DNA from: Ardenticatenaceae bacterium
Lineage (GTDB): Bacteria; Chloroflexota; Anaerolineae; Promineifilales; Promineifilaceae
NCBI GenBank assembly: GCA_020634455.1
Contig: JACKBQ010000001.1
Location: 4,201,639 to 4,265,638, forward strand
Length of the DNA stretch: 64,000 bases
Reading direction: 5' to 3'
Shown here: piece after piece, positions 42,305-50,644 of the stretch
How the letters are laid out: the number at the start of each line of letters is the position of its first letter
Position numbering within the stretch: position 1 is the stretch's first letter
The notes under the pieces: model-generated
Seen by the model: the letters and a program-made list of their open reading frames with translations, nothing else
Databases searched by the model: none
What the model was told of the DNA's origin: nothing
Position numbers and translations under genes: made by a program

Positions 42305-43257
42305 CTGTTTTTAGTGGATTTGGCCTGATTTCGTCCTCGGCGCAGGGTGTCTACAATGTAAATCGGTGCGCCGAGGAAGCCAGAGAGCCGCTCGATGGCA
42401 AAGACGAGCAGGGTGAGAGCGACGGCTTGCGTGTCGCTTAGCCCGGCGCTGGCAAAGAGCAACGGAGCCAGTCCTTCGCGGATGCCTAACCCACCTACTG
42501 AGGGAAGCAAGATTGCCAGTGACAGGAAGGGAATGACGAGAAAGTAGTGGCTAAACGGTACCTGATAGCCCAGCGCCAGCCCGGCGGCAGCAAACCAGCC
42601 AATCTGCATGAGGTTGAAGATGATGGAGATGCCAAGCGCCTGCCAAACGGCCGTCCAGCCACACGCTTGAACGGCCGTAATTACCCCAGCCACTTTAGCC
42701 CAAACTGGTTGCAACCGGGTTGGCACCCAGCGGCCAAAAAAGTGTACCAGCCGCCCCTCCAACACCGCAAAACCACCGATGAGGCCGATGAGGCAAACGG
42801 CCGTTGTCTGCCAAAACAAATCCTGTGGAAAATTGTCTGGGCGAAAGGGGAGCGCTGCCAACCCAATCATAAACAACGCCAGCAAGCCCGTTGCCCGATC
42901 CACGATGACGGTGCCAGCGGCCGTTTGCGCCGGCACATCCTGCGCCGCCTCCACCGCCCGCACCACATCGCCGCTAAAGCCAGAGGGCAGCACCGAGTTG
43001 AAGAAGTTGGCGGCAAAATAAAGCGAAACTAGACGCCCAAACTTCATGGGAGCGCCAATGCCGCGCAAAAGCAGTAGCCAGCGGTACGCCCGCACCACCA
43101 AACTGCTGTTTACCAGCAAAAAGCCTACCAGCACCCAGCCCCACTTAGCTTGCAGTAGCCGCTGCCCGATGTCGGCAAACTCTACCTGGGTTGAAACGTA
43201 CAGCAGTGCTAGCAGCGTGATGCCAATTTTGAGGATAGTGCCGAGGTGTTTACGCAT
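42301..43257 (-). CDS. LPG-synthase-TM/UPF0104-family membrane protein
   Basis: The 318-residue protein has about eight transmembrane helices over its whole length and no soluble domain. Motifs such as LLLRGIGAPMKFGRLVSLYFAA, SGFSGDVVRA and PSVGGLGIREG are typical of the lysylphosphatidylglycerol synthase transmembrane family, a flippase-like fold also found in dolichol/GT2-linked proteins. A lipid or glycolipid flipping role is likely. No aminoacyl-transferase domain is attached. The three GT39 glycosyltransferases downstream on the other strand could share a lipid-linked sugar pathway with it. Confidence 0.85.
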   Translation of the reverse strand: MRKHLGTILKIGITLLALLYVSTQVEFADIGQRLLQAKWGWVLVGFLLVNSSLVVRAYRWLLLLRGIGAPMKFGRLVSLYFAANFFNSVLPSGFSGDVVRAVEAAQDVPAQTAAGTVIVDRATGLLALFMIGLAALPFRPDNFPQDLFWQTTAVCLIGLIGGFAVLEGRLVHFFGRWVPTRLQPVWAKVAGVITAVQACGWTAVWQALGISIIFNLMQIGWFAAAGLALGYQVPFSHYFLVIPFLSLAILLPSVGGLGIREGLAPLLFASAGLSDTQAVALTLLVFAIERLSGFLGAPIYIVDTLRRGRNQAKSTKNS

Positions 43258-43284
43258 AGATGTTGGTGGTCGGTAATCGGTGGC

Positions 43285-43316
43285 CGGTAATCGGTATGTC
43301 TGCTCACCGATTACCG
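43285..43316. repeat. Intergenic inverted repeat CGGTAATCGGT
   Basis: CGGTAATCGGT (43285-43295) pairs with ACCGATTACCG (43306-43316), and an extra direct copy of the same unit starts at 43271. It lies between two minus-strand genes and may act as a weak terminator of the peptidase gene. Confidence 0.5.
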
Positions 43317-43329
43317 TTCACGGAAATGG

Positions 43330-44340
43330 TTAGATGGGTTGTGGCCGCGGCGCGTTGACTTTGGGATAGGCGATGGCCGCAGTGCGGGGGCCATCAGCTT
43401 GATCTTGCCCGGCGGCGGGTAAGGGGATTTCTAAGCGTTGGCCAACATAGAGTTGCGTGTCTGGTTTGTTGTTGTAGACCTGGATAGCTCGCCAGCGCAT
43501 GGAGTCGCCGTAGTAGCGGCGGGAAAGCCCGCTGTAGGTATTGCCGGGTACCACTTTGTGCACTTCAACTTGCTTGCCCCAATCGCCGAGATGATTGAGC
43601 CAGTAGACGGCCGTTTCCCCATCTGCTAAGTTCGGTTCAGCCACACCTTCATAGGCCGCCAGCGATAAAATGCGTCGGCGCAGTTCCCCATCCACCGCAA
43701 CAGCGTTGAGGGCGTTTTGTGCCTCTTTTTCTGCTTCCGTTGGCTCTGTGTCAGGCTCTGGTTCAGGTTCTGGTTGCGCTGCCGCCACAAAGGGGTAGCT
43801 ATAATCGGGGATGAGACAGCCGAAATTTTGGTTTTCGGTGTAATCGAAACCGCCCCAGCCATCCAAAAATTGTTTGTTGGTAAAGCGGAAAAATTCACCA
43901 CGAGACCGCTGCGCCCACAGGCCAAATAACGGATCGTGCACGAACACGTGGTCGTCGTCGTAGCCCGTCACCAGCAGAAAATGGCCGAATTTGAACTGGT
44001 TGCCCGTGAGTTTGATCCACGGCTCATATTTGGCCAGGGCAATGAACGCATGGCCAGCATCAATATTTTGGCGCAATTCGTGTAGCGCTTGCTGGCGATT
44101 GGCGTAAGCTTTGTAAGTGAGGTTAAGCTGGCCTGCGCCCCAGGCGGCATTTTTCAAATCGGGGATGTAGGTGAATTTTGGGCGTACGCCGATGTAGCTG
44201 TAAAGCTCATCGGGGGTGATGGCCACGCGTTTGCCATTGAGCAGCATAGCCACGCAAGTTGGGCCGCAATCGCCGGAATGATCTTCTGCATCCTTATCCC
44301 ACTGTGAGCGGTAGGGGATTCTTACCTTTTTCTCGGACAT
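43330..44340 (-). CDS. C39-like cysteine peptidase with C-terminal LysM domain
   Basis: The 336-residue protein begins with a papain-like C39 domain (about 1-190): the catalytic Cys is in SGDCGPTCVAMLL (near 25) and the His in FGHFLLVTGYDDDHVFVHDP (near 138). After an acidic Glu/Pro linker (about 195-210) comes a helical stretch, and then a LysM peptidoglycan-binding domain (about 255-310, KVVPGNTYSGLSRRYYGD). Unusually for a LysM protein, no signal peptide or membrane helix is visible at the N-terminus (MSEKKVRIPYRSQWDKD). It may be exported by a non-classical route or bind another ligand. ATG choice is supported by the immediate start of the peptidase fold. Confidence 0.82.
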   Translation of the reverse strand: MSEKKVRIPYRSQWDKDAEDHSGDCGPTCVAMLLNGKRVAITPDELYSYIGVRPKFTYIPDLKNAAWGAGQLNLTYKAYANRQQALHELRQNIDAGHAFIALAKYEPWIKLTGNQFKFGHFLLVTGYDDDHVFVHDPLFGLWAQRSRGEFFRFTNKQFLDGWGGFDYTENQNFGCLIPDYSYPFVAAAQPEPEPEPDTEPTEAEKEAQNALNAVAVDGELRRRILSLAAYEGVAEPNLADGETAVYWLNHLGDWGKQVEVHKVVPGNTYSGLSRRYYGDSMRWRAIQVYNNKPDTQLYVGQRLEIPLPAAGQDQADGPRTAAIAYPKVNAPRPQPI

Positions 44341-44364
44341 CTTAGCAACTCCTTGTTGGTGGGT

Positions 44365-44401
44365 TGGTGGCTAGATGAAAGATCGTAACTATTAGCCACC
44401 A
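44365..44401. repeat. Inverted repeat TGGTGGCTA in a divergent promoter region
   Basis: TGGTGGCTA (44365-44373) and TAGCCACCA (44393-44401) lie between the divergent peptidase and glycosyltransferase genes. A related CACTAGCCACT stretch occurs upstream of moeA (41003-41013). It could be an operator or a repeat remnant. Confidence 0.4.
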
Positions 44402-44469
44402 GCAACTAGCAACTAAAGAAATTCTATCTGTTTTGCCGCACTGCCGCCATCTCTTATAATCAGCCAGCT

Positions 44470-46161
44470 ATGGGAATTTTGGATAGAAAATCGGTGCGTC
44501 TGGTTTTGGTTGTGCTGGCGGTCTGGCTCTTTTTCTTTTTGGCGCTAGATAGCCTGGTGCACGACAGTCCCACGATGGATGAGCAAAATCATCTGGCACG
44601 GGGGGCGGCGTTTGTCAAAACGGCCGATCCCCGCCTCAGCCTCGAACATCCCCCACTTATTAACAGCTTGAGCGGCTTGCCGATGTTGCTGCTGCCCGAT
44701 TTGGTCTATCCGTTTGACGACCCAAGCTGGACGGAGATGCAGCCGCCGGACATTTACTGGTACAACTTTGCCGATCTGTTTGTCTGGCGCATGAACCACG
44801 ATGTGACGCGAATGATCTTCCTGGGGCGGCTGCCAATGGTTTTTTTGACGCTGGGGTTGGCGCTGGTGGGGTTTTATTTTGCCCGGCTGTTTTGGGGACG
44901 GCCGTCTGCCTACTTAGCCTTTGTGATGTTGTTGTTTGAGCCGAATGTGTTGGGGAACGGCCGTCTCATCACCACCGATTTGGGCGGCACGCTGTTCATG
45001 ACGCTGGCGCTGCTGCTGGTGTGGCGCATGTGGTCGGCTCCCGGCTGGAATTGGCGGCACTGGCTGGTGGCGGGCGTGGGGCTGGGGCTAGCCTTTGGCA
45101 GTAAGTTGTCCATGCTGGCGTTTGTGCCGATTTTGATTTTGATGAGCTTTTTACCCATTTACAAAAGCGGAACACAGAGTTTCACAGAGGAGGCACGGAG
45201 GGGCACAGAGGTTGGTAGGCGAGCTTTGCAGTTGGTGAGCGCGGGAGTCTTTTCTGTTTTTGTGGTGTGGGTGATTTTTGGCTTTGAGTGGGGGGCGTTT
45301 CGCTTTCCGTCGGCGGCGCTGGCCAGATTGAACCAGTTCAGCGGACCGATGCCCACGTTTTGGGCGGGCCTTGACCAGATTGTGAACGTGAGCCGGGGCG
45401 GACGGGCGGCGTTTTTGCTGGGGGAAACGTCGCTGGAAGGCTTTTGGCTCTTTTTCCCGGTGGCTTTTTTGGTGAAGACGCCGCTGGTGCTGCTGGTTGG
45501 TTTGTTGGGAGTTTGTTGGTGGGGGTGGAAACGGCCGTCCGCGCGGCCCAAACTTCTTTTTCTGCTCACTCCCACTATATTGTATTTTGGCGTGAGCATC
45601 ATTAGCGACATCAACATTGGCTATCGTCATTTGCTGCCAATTGTGCCGCTGATCATTGTAGCGGTGAGTGGGTTGCCGTTGGCGTTTGGGGGGAACGGCC
45701 GTCTCGCATCCACACTCGTTCTGGTTGGTGGCATTTTGTTGCCCACGCTGGCTATCCACCCGCATTACCTGAACTATTTCAACTTGGCCGTCGGTGGCTC
45801 CGCCAACGGCGCTTCACTTCTGGCCGACAGCAGTAACGATTGGGGCCAGGATTTGCTGCGCCTGCAAGATTGGATGCGCGAAAATGACATTGATTCCGTA
45901 AAATTGGGCTGGTTCGGCATTGCTGATCCGGCTTACTACGGCATGGTTTACGAACCGCTGCCCGGCTTCCCGCGAGCCGAATTTTTGAGCCTGTGGGATA
46001 ATCCACCGTTTGATCCGCAAGCGCCGGAGCCGGGGCTGTACGCCATCAGCGCCAGCAGCTTGTGGGAATCGCACCGCACGGAGAAAACCGTATACGTCTG
46101 GTTCCGCCAGCACCAGCCGGACGTGCGGCTTGGGTCAATTTATGTTTTTGTAATTGAGTAA
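44470..46161 (+). CDS. GT39-like membrane glycosyltransferase (first of three)
   Basis: The 563-residue protein has about 10-12 transmembrane helices. The first extracytoplasmic loop carries the acidic motif DSPTMDEQNHLARGA (about 33-47) and a later LSLEHPPLINSL motif, the layout of dolichyl/undecaprenyl-phosphate-sugar protein mannosyltransferases (PMT/ArnT/GT39). Such enzymes move a sugar from a polyprenyl phosphate to a protein or lipid outside the cell. A soluble segment with a DSSNDWGQDLLRLQDWM motif lies near 465. Residues about 236-250 are an odd charged insert encoded by an ACAGAG-type DNA repeat. Confidence 0.87.
   Translation: MGILDRKSVRLVLVVLAVWLFFFLALDSLVHDSPTMDEQNHLARGAAFVKTADPRLSLEHPPLINSLSGLPMLLLPDLVYPFDDPSWTEMQPPDIYWYNFADLFVWRMNHDVTRMIFLGRLPMVFLTLGLALVGFYFARLFWGRPSAYLAFVMLLFEPNVLGNGRLITTDLGGTLFMTLALLLVWRMWSAPGWNWRHWLVAGVGLGLAFGSKLSMLAFVPILILMSFLPIYKSGTQSFTEEARRGTEVGRRALQLVSAGVFSVFVVWVIFGFEWGAFRFPSAALARLNQFSGPMPTFWAGLDQIVNVSRGGRAAFLLGETSLEGFWLFFPVAFLVKTPLVLLVGLLGVCWWGWKRPSARPKLLFLLTPTILYFGVSIISDINIGYRHLLPIVPLIIVAVSGLPLAFGGNGRLASTLVLVGGILLPTLAIHPHYLNYFNLAVGGSANGASLLADSSNDWGQDLLRLQDWMRENDIDSVKLGWFGIADPAYYGMVYEPLPGFPRAEFLSLWDNPPFDPQAPEPGLYAISASSLWESHRTEKTVYVWFRQHQPDVRLGSIYVFVIE
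45172..45212. repeat. CACAGAG-type degenerate repeat inside a glycosyltransferase gene
   Basis: CACAGAG or close variants recur about every 8-10 bases, at 45173, 45183 and 45204, with GGCACGG between. In the reading frame this encodes a charged stretch (GTQSFTEEARRGTEVGRR) unlike the hydrophobic surroundings, so the repeat appears to have inserted in frame. Confidence 0.65.
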
Positions 46162-46194
46162 TTGGTTTTTTAACCCAATACCCTTCCAAAAGGC

Positions 46195-46262
46195 GGAGTG
46201 AGCATCCTAAGATGCGAACGGTTGTTGCAAAACCCGTTCCGCATCTGAGGATGCTCCACTCC
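46195..46262. repeat. Long imperfect inverted repeat before the second glycosyltransferase
   Basis: GGAGTGAGCATCCTAAGATG (46195-46214) and onwards is complementary, with three or four mismatches/bulges, to a stretch ending at 46262 (GAGGATGCTCCACTCC). The stem is about 28 pairs. It covers the first possible ATG (46212) of the following gene, which argues for a downstream start. Confidence 0.6.
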
Positions 46263-46292
46263 TCTTTAGAACCCAAAATATTTATTTGGAGC

Positions 46293-48329
46293 GTGGAGTT
46301 TTTGGAATCACTACAGCAATCCGCAAAAACCAGACTGAACGAGAAGCTGCTCCTGGTGGGGCTGCTGCTGTTGGCGTTTGGGCTGCGCGTGTGGGCGCTG
46401 GACGAGGCACCGCCGGGGTTGCGCTACGATGAGCTGCAAAATTATTTGATGGCGGGGCGGGTGTTGGCCGGGGAACGGCCGTTGTACTTCGCTGAATCGT
46501 GGGGGCATGAGCCGCTGTACCACTACTTGCAGGCGGGCAGTTTGGCGCTGTTGGGCGAGTCGGATTGGAGCTTGCGGTTGCCGTCGGTGGTGCTGGGTAT
46601 GATTGAGCTGGCGGCGACCTGGCTGGTGGCGCAGAAATTGCTGGGACGTCGCGTGGGGTTGCTCACGACAGCCTTTCTCGCCGTCTCGTTTTGGGCGATT
46701 TTGTACAGCCGGGTGGGGCTGCGCGTGGGCGGGGTGACGGCGTTTGCCACGCTGATGGTCTACTTTTTGTGGCGCTGCTGGGAACGCCCCTCTGCGCAGA
46801 TTTGGCGCGGCCTGGCCGATGGCGCGTTGGCGGGGCTGTTTTTGGCGGCGGGGGTGTACACCTATCTGGCTGGGCGGGTGCTGCCCGCTATTTTTGTGGG
46901 ATTTGTGCTGTTTACGGCCGTTTTCCACCGTCAACAGTTCAAAACACGCTGGCCCCGATTTGTGGTTCTGGCTGGGGTGGCCGCACTGCTCATCTGGCCG
47001 CTGTGGCAGGCGATTGCTGCCGTGCCCGTGGGCGACCAGCGGCTGGAGCTGCTGAACCAGGCAATTGTGGCCCTGCGCCAGGGCAATCCGCTGCCGGTGC
47101 TGGCGCTGACGGTGCGGGCGCTGGGCATGTACGTGTTTCAGGGCGAGCAGGATTGGCTGTACAACGATTACGGCCGTCCCATCTTCAGCATCCTCACCGT
47201 GTTCTTTTTTCTGGGCGGCCTGCTCTGGGTGGCGCGGCGCTGGCGACAGCCCAAATTTGCCCTGCTGCTGCTCTGGTTTTTCGGCGGCACTGGCCCCTCG
47301 ATGATTGCCCCGCCCGCCGCCAGCGTGACGCACAGCATTGTGGCCCAGCCGGTGGCCTATATTTTTCTGGGATTGGGCGTGGCGCAGGCGTGGCGCTGGT
47401 TGCATGTACGTCAGCCCATCGCCGCAACCGCTTTGGTGGCCCTGCTGTTCATCGTGCCGGGCGTGGCGGACAGTTTGGCCTTTTTCCAGAGTTGGAACTA
47501 CCAGCCAGAGGTGGGGGAGTTGTACCAGGCGGGCATTACGGCCGTTGCCGATGCCGTCGAAAAAGATATGCCCGAAGGGGCAGTGCTGGTGGGCGGGCCG
47601 TACGTGAGCTACTGGCAGCCGTGGAACGCGGTTAATTTTGATCTCGCCTCGGTGCAGGACGTGAGCCAGGTGCGCTGGTTTAATCCGGTGGGTGCCTGGG
47701 TGTGGCCAACCACGTCCCCGCTGGCAGCCTACTACTTTCCCGACGCGCCGCTGGCTCCCCAGCAGTACGATCCCGAATTGTTGGCTTTGTTTCAGGACGA
47801 CGCGGTTTCGCTTTCGGCGTCGCGTGGCGGCTATGTGAAATATGTGCTTGAAGATGCCCCACGTTTTGAGGCGCGTTTGGCAGAGGTGGCGGGGGAAACG
47901 ACCGTTTCCTGGCCCCCTGATTTTGCCCAATTACCTGCTCCGCAATTACCCATCAATTTTGACAACCGGCTACACCTGCTGGCTGCGTCCCGGCCGCAAG
48001 TTGTGGGTGACGCGGTGCGCTTTGTGACCTATTGGCGGGTGGACGTTGCCGATCCGACGCCACTGGTGGCGTTTGTCCATCTCACCAGCGACGGGGTGGA
48101 TATTTGGGGGCAGCAAGATTGGCTGGACGTGCGCCTGGCCGGTTTGCAGCCGGGCGACCGCTTTGCCCAGGTTCACACCGTGCCGATTGACCCGAATACG
48201 CCGAACGGCCGTTACCATGTTCAACTCGGCCTGTACCGACCCGACACGCTCGTGCGCCTGCCCATCATAGCCGCCGATGGGCAAACGGCCGACCGTATTT
48301 TTGCCGGGGAGCTGACTCTTGAACGATAA
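46293..48329 (+). CDS. GT39-like membrane glycosyltransferase (second of three)
   Basis: The product of about 678 residues has roughly 11 transmembrane helices. The first loop holds the acidic pair in LDEAPPGLRYDELQNYLMAG, followed by GHEPLYHYLQAGSLALLGES, typical of the GT39/ArnT superfamily. The last about 130 residues form a beta-sandwich domain also seen at the end of the next protein. The start is uncertain: an ATG at 46212 lies inside a hairpin and adds 27 residues without family resemblance, so GTG 46293 is preferred, although its GGAG is too close; a TTG at 46302 is another option. The next gene overlaps its end by 11 bases. Confidence 0.85.
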   Translation: MEFLESLQQSAKTRLNEKLLLVGLLLLAFGLRVWALDEAPPGLRYDELQNYLMAGRVLAGERPLYFAESWGHEPLYHYLQAGSLALLGESDWSLRLPSVVLGMIELAATWLVAQKLLGRRVGLLTTAFLAVSFWAILYSRVGLRVGGVTAFATLMVYFLWRCWERPSAQIWRGLADGALAGLFLAAGVYTYLAGRVLPAIFVGFVLFTAVFHRQQFKTRWPRFVVLAGVAALLIWPLWQAIAAVPVGDQRLELLNQAIVALRQGNPLPVLALTVRALGMYVFQGEQDWLYNDYGRPIFSILTVFFFLGGLLWVARRWRQPKFALLLLWFFGGTGPSMIAPPAASVTHSIVAQPVAYIFLGLGVAQAWRWLHVRQPIAATALVALLFIVPGVADSLAFFQSWNYQPEVGELYQAGITAVADAVEKDMPEGAVLVGGPYVSYWQPWNAVNFDLASVQDVSQVRWFNPVGAWVWPTTSPLAAYYFPDAPLAPQQYDPELLALFQDDAVSLSASRGGYVKYVLEDAPRFEARLAEVAGETTVSWPPDFAQLPAPQLPINFDNRLHLLAASRPQVVGDAVRFVTYWRVDVADPTPLVAFVHLTSDGVDIWGQQDWLDVRLAGLQPGDRFAQVHTVPIDPNTPNGRYHVQLGLYRPDTLVRLPIIAADGQTADRIFAGELTLER

Positions 48330-50547
48330 GCGGCTGCGGGTTGGCTTGGCGATTGGGGTAGTGGGAATGGCCGTTCTTCTCTGGTTTGTGCCCGATTTTG
48401 CCGTGCAGCAGGCACTGGCGTTTGCCGTGCTGGCGTTATGGCCGCTGGCGAGCTGGTCGCGGCTGTTTCCGGGTGGCTGGGCGGCGCGATTGTTAACAGC
48501 GGGCGGGCTGGCGCTGCTGCTGCAAACATTGCTTGCCCTGCTGCTGCACTATTTGCCCGGCGCGCCGCCGCGCGGGCTGCTGGTGACGGGATTGGCGCTG
48601 GTGGGGCTGCTGCCGCTGCTGTGGCCTGGCCACGGCTGGCCTAAGCTGCCCCGCCTGCAAAAGCGAGAAGGATGGCTGCTGGTGGGGCTAATTTTGCTGA
48701 CGCTGCTGCTGCGCTGGCCCAATCTGGGCTACAAAGAGTTCCAGGGGGACGAGGGCGTCATCATGACGCGGGCGGCGGCGATGCTGACCGGTGACGATGC
48801 GGAGCTGTTTTTGCACCAGAAGGGGCCGGTGGAGATTTTGCTGCCATTTTTGCAGTGGGGCAGTGGCGCAGCGACGATGGAGTTTTGGGTGAGGCTGCCG
48901 TTTTGGTGGGCCAGCGTGCTGCTGGTGGGCGCTATGGTTTGGCTAGGAAGGCGCTGGTTCTCGCGGGAGATTGGCCTGTTGGTGGGGCTGATTTTTGTGC
49001 TGAACGGGTTTGGCGTGGCCTTTAGCCGCATTGTGCAGTACCAGACTTTGGTGATGCTGTGGGGCGCGTTGGCCGTCATTTTTGCGGATTTGTACCGGGA
49101 ACAAGGACGGCGCTGGCAGTTGTGGTGTACGGCCGTTTTCCTCGCAGGCGGTTTGCTGGCCCATTACGATGCCGTGCTGGTCGTTCCGGTCATCCTCTGG
49201 CTGCTGTGGCCGCGATTTTGGCCATTGGCGCGACTGGATTGGCGCGGCTGGGGCGCGGGGCTGCTGCTGGGCGGCGGCATTTTGGCGCTGTTTTACCTGC
49301 CGTTTGTGCTAAATCCCAATTTTGGCCGCACGGGCAGCTATCTGTTTAGCGACCGTCTGGGTGGCTCGCTTTTAAGCTGGAGCGGCCCGGAAGTGTGGCA
49401 AATGGCCACGTTTTACAACAGTTTGTACTACGTTGCCGGGCTGATTATTTTGATTTCGCTGGGGTTGGGCTGGCGAAACGGCCGTCGCGCCATCCAAACT
49501 GCCGCCTGGCTCTACTTTTTGGTGCCGCTCGCTTTTTACCTGTTCATCGTGGCCGATCCGCGAACCCATGTGTACACGTTTTTTCCGGGAGCGGCCGTTT
49601 TGGCGGCATTAGGTGTGGTGCGTTTGACGGCTCGGCGTGGGGCGTGGCTGGTGTTGGCGATGCTAGGGGTGGTAACGGCCGTTTATCCCTTCCTGCTTTT
49701 CATTGATACCCGCGTGGAACGGCAGCGTAACTGGGCAGAGCTGCGTCCAACGGGGTATCCCACCACCTTTGCCGAGCCGCCGCTGTTTGGCCTGTTTGGC
49801 TTCCCTTACCAGGCAGGCTGGCGGGCGGTGGCCGATTTGCCACTGACCCCACCCATCGCTAGCAACGAGGAGCAGGAAATTACCGATGTGTATCTGGGGC
49901 AGGCGGCGCGTACGTTTTGCCCGGATACCAACACGTTCATTTTGGCCCAAAACGTCCAGGATTCGGTCCCATACGATCCGGCCATGTTGGCAGATTGGCA
50001 TTTGCAGTACGAGGTGGTGGTGAACGGCCGTCAGACAATGCAAATTTTCTCGCGGGAGCCGGTGGCGGAGGTGGTACAGGTAGAGGCTGGGGAGAGTGCG
50101 GGGTGGCTGGTGGAAACGGCCGTTGCCCCCCCCACCTACCAGCCACAAAACCCCCTCAACATCATCCTCGGCAACCAGGAAATCCGGCTGTTGGGCTACG
50201 ATATTGATCTAACCCATGTTCAGCCGGGTGGCAAAATTCCCCTGACGCTTTATTGGGAATCGCTCCTGCCCGTGAGCCAAAATTATCAAGTGTTCACTCA
50301 TCTGGTGCGGGATGAGATCATCGGCCAGGATGATGCTGCGCCGGAGTGCGGTGTTAATCCCACAGCACGCTGGGAACCAGGCCAAATCATCCGCGATACC
50401 CACATCATCCCCATCAAAGAAGAGGTGGCTCCCGGCAGCAGTGTCCTAAAAATTGGCATGTATGATTTGGCAACGGCCGTACGGTTACCGATTCAGGGCG
50501 CGCCAGACAATATTTTGACGCTGCTTGAGGTGGAGATACGGCCGTAA
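48319..50547 (+). CDS. GT39-like membrane glycosyltransferase (third of three)
   Basis: The 742-residue protein begins with TTG (11-base overlap with the preceding gene, implying coupling) and has about 12-13 transmembrane helices. The catalytic loop carries the acidic motif GYKEFQGDEGVIMTRAAAML (about 136-155), and LFLHQKGPVEILLP follows. The C-terminal part (about 500-742) is extracytoplasmic and ends in a beta-sandwich with the LxYWE/FTHL strands common in this group. The neighbour shares this layout, so the two likely arose by duplication and may act in series on one glycan. Substrate is unknown. Confidence 0.86.
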   Translation: MNDKRLRVGLAIGVVGMAVLLWFVPDFAVQQALAFAVLALWPLASWSRLFPGGWAARLLTAGGLALLLQTLLALLLHYLPGAPPRGLLVTGLALVGLLPLLWPGHGWPKLPRLQKREGWLLVGLILLTLLLRWPNLGYKEFQGDEGVIMTRAAAMLTGDDAELFLHQKGPVEILLPFLQWGSGAATMEFWVRLPFWWASVLLVGAMVWLGRRWFSREIGLLVGLIFVLNGFGVAFSRIVQYQTLVMLWGALAVIFADLYREQGRRWQLWCTAVFLAGGLLAHYDAVLVVPVILWLLWPRFWPLARLDWRGWGAGLLLGGGILALFYLPFVLNPNFGRTGSYLFSDRLGGSLLSWSGPEVWQMATFYNSLYYVAGLIILISLGLGWRNGRRAIQTAAWLYFLVPLAFYLFIVADPRTHVYTFFPGAAVLAALGVVRLTARRGAWLVLAMLGVVTAVYPFLLFIDTRVERQRNWAELRPTGYPTTFAEPPLFGLFGFPYQAGWRAVADLPLTPPIASNEEQEITDVYLGQAARTFCPDTNTFILAQNVQDSVPYDPAMLADWHLQYEVVVNGRQTMQIFSREPVAEVVQVEAGESAGWLVETAVAPPTYQPQNPLNIILGNQEIRLLGYDIDLTHVQPGGKIPLTLYWESLLPVSQNYQVFTHLVRDEIIGQDDAAPECGVNPTARWEPGQIIRDTHIIPIKEEVAPGSSVLKIGMYDLATAVRLPIQGAPDNILTLLEVEIRP

Positions 50548-50644
50548 TGCAAACGCGCGGAACGAATCCGCGGCTGCGATGAAAAATCCCGCTTGTTGGC
50601 GTATACTTGGCTTACACAAACCAAAACCAACTGCCAGCAAGCTT

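Noticed and set aside
46212..46292. N-terminal extension of the second GT39 gene from ATG 46212
   Set aside because: The ATG is within a long inverted repeat and the added 27 residues do not resemble a signal or the family N-terminus; kept only as an alternative start.
46311..47930. 539-codon minus-strand frame
   Set aside because: Antisense shadow of a GC-rich membrane glycosyltransferase; the translation is dominated by His, Gln, Arg and Pro with no domain.
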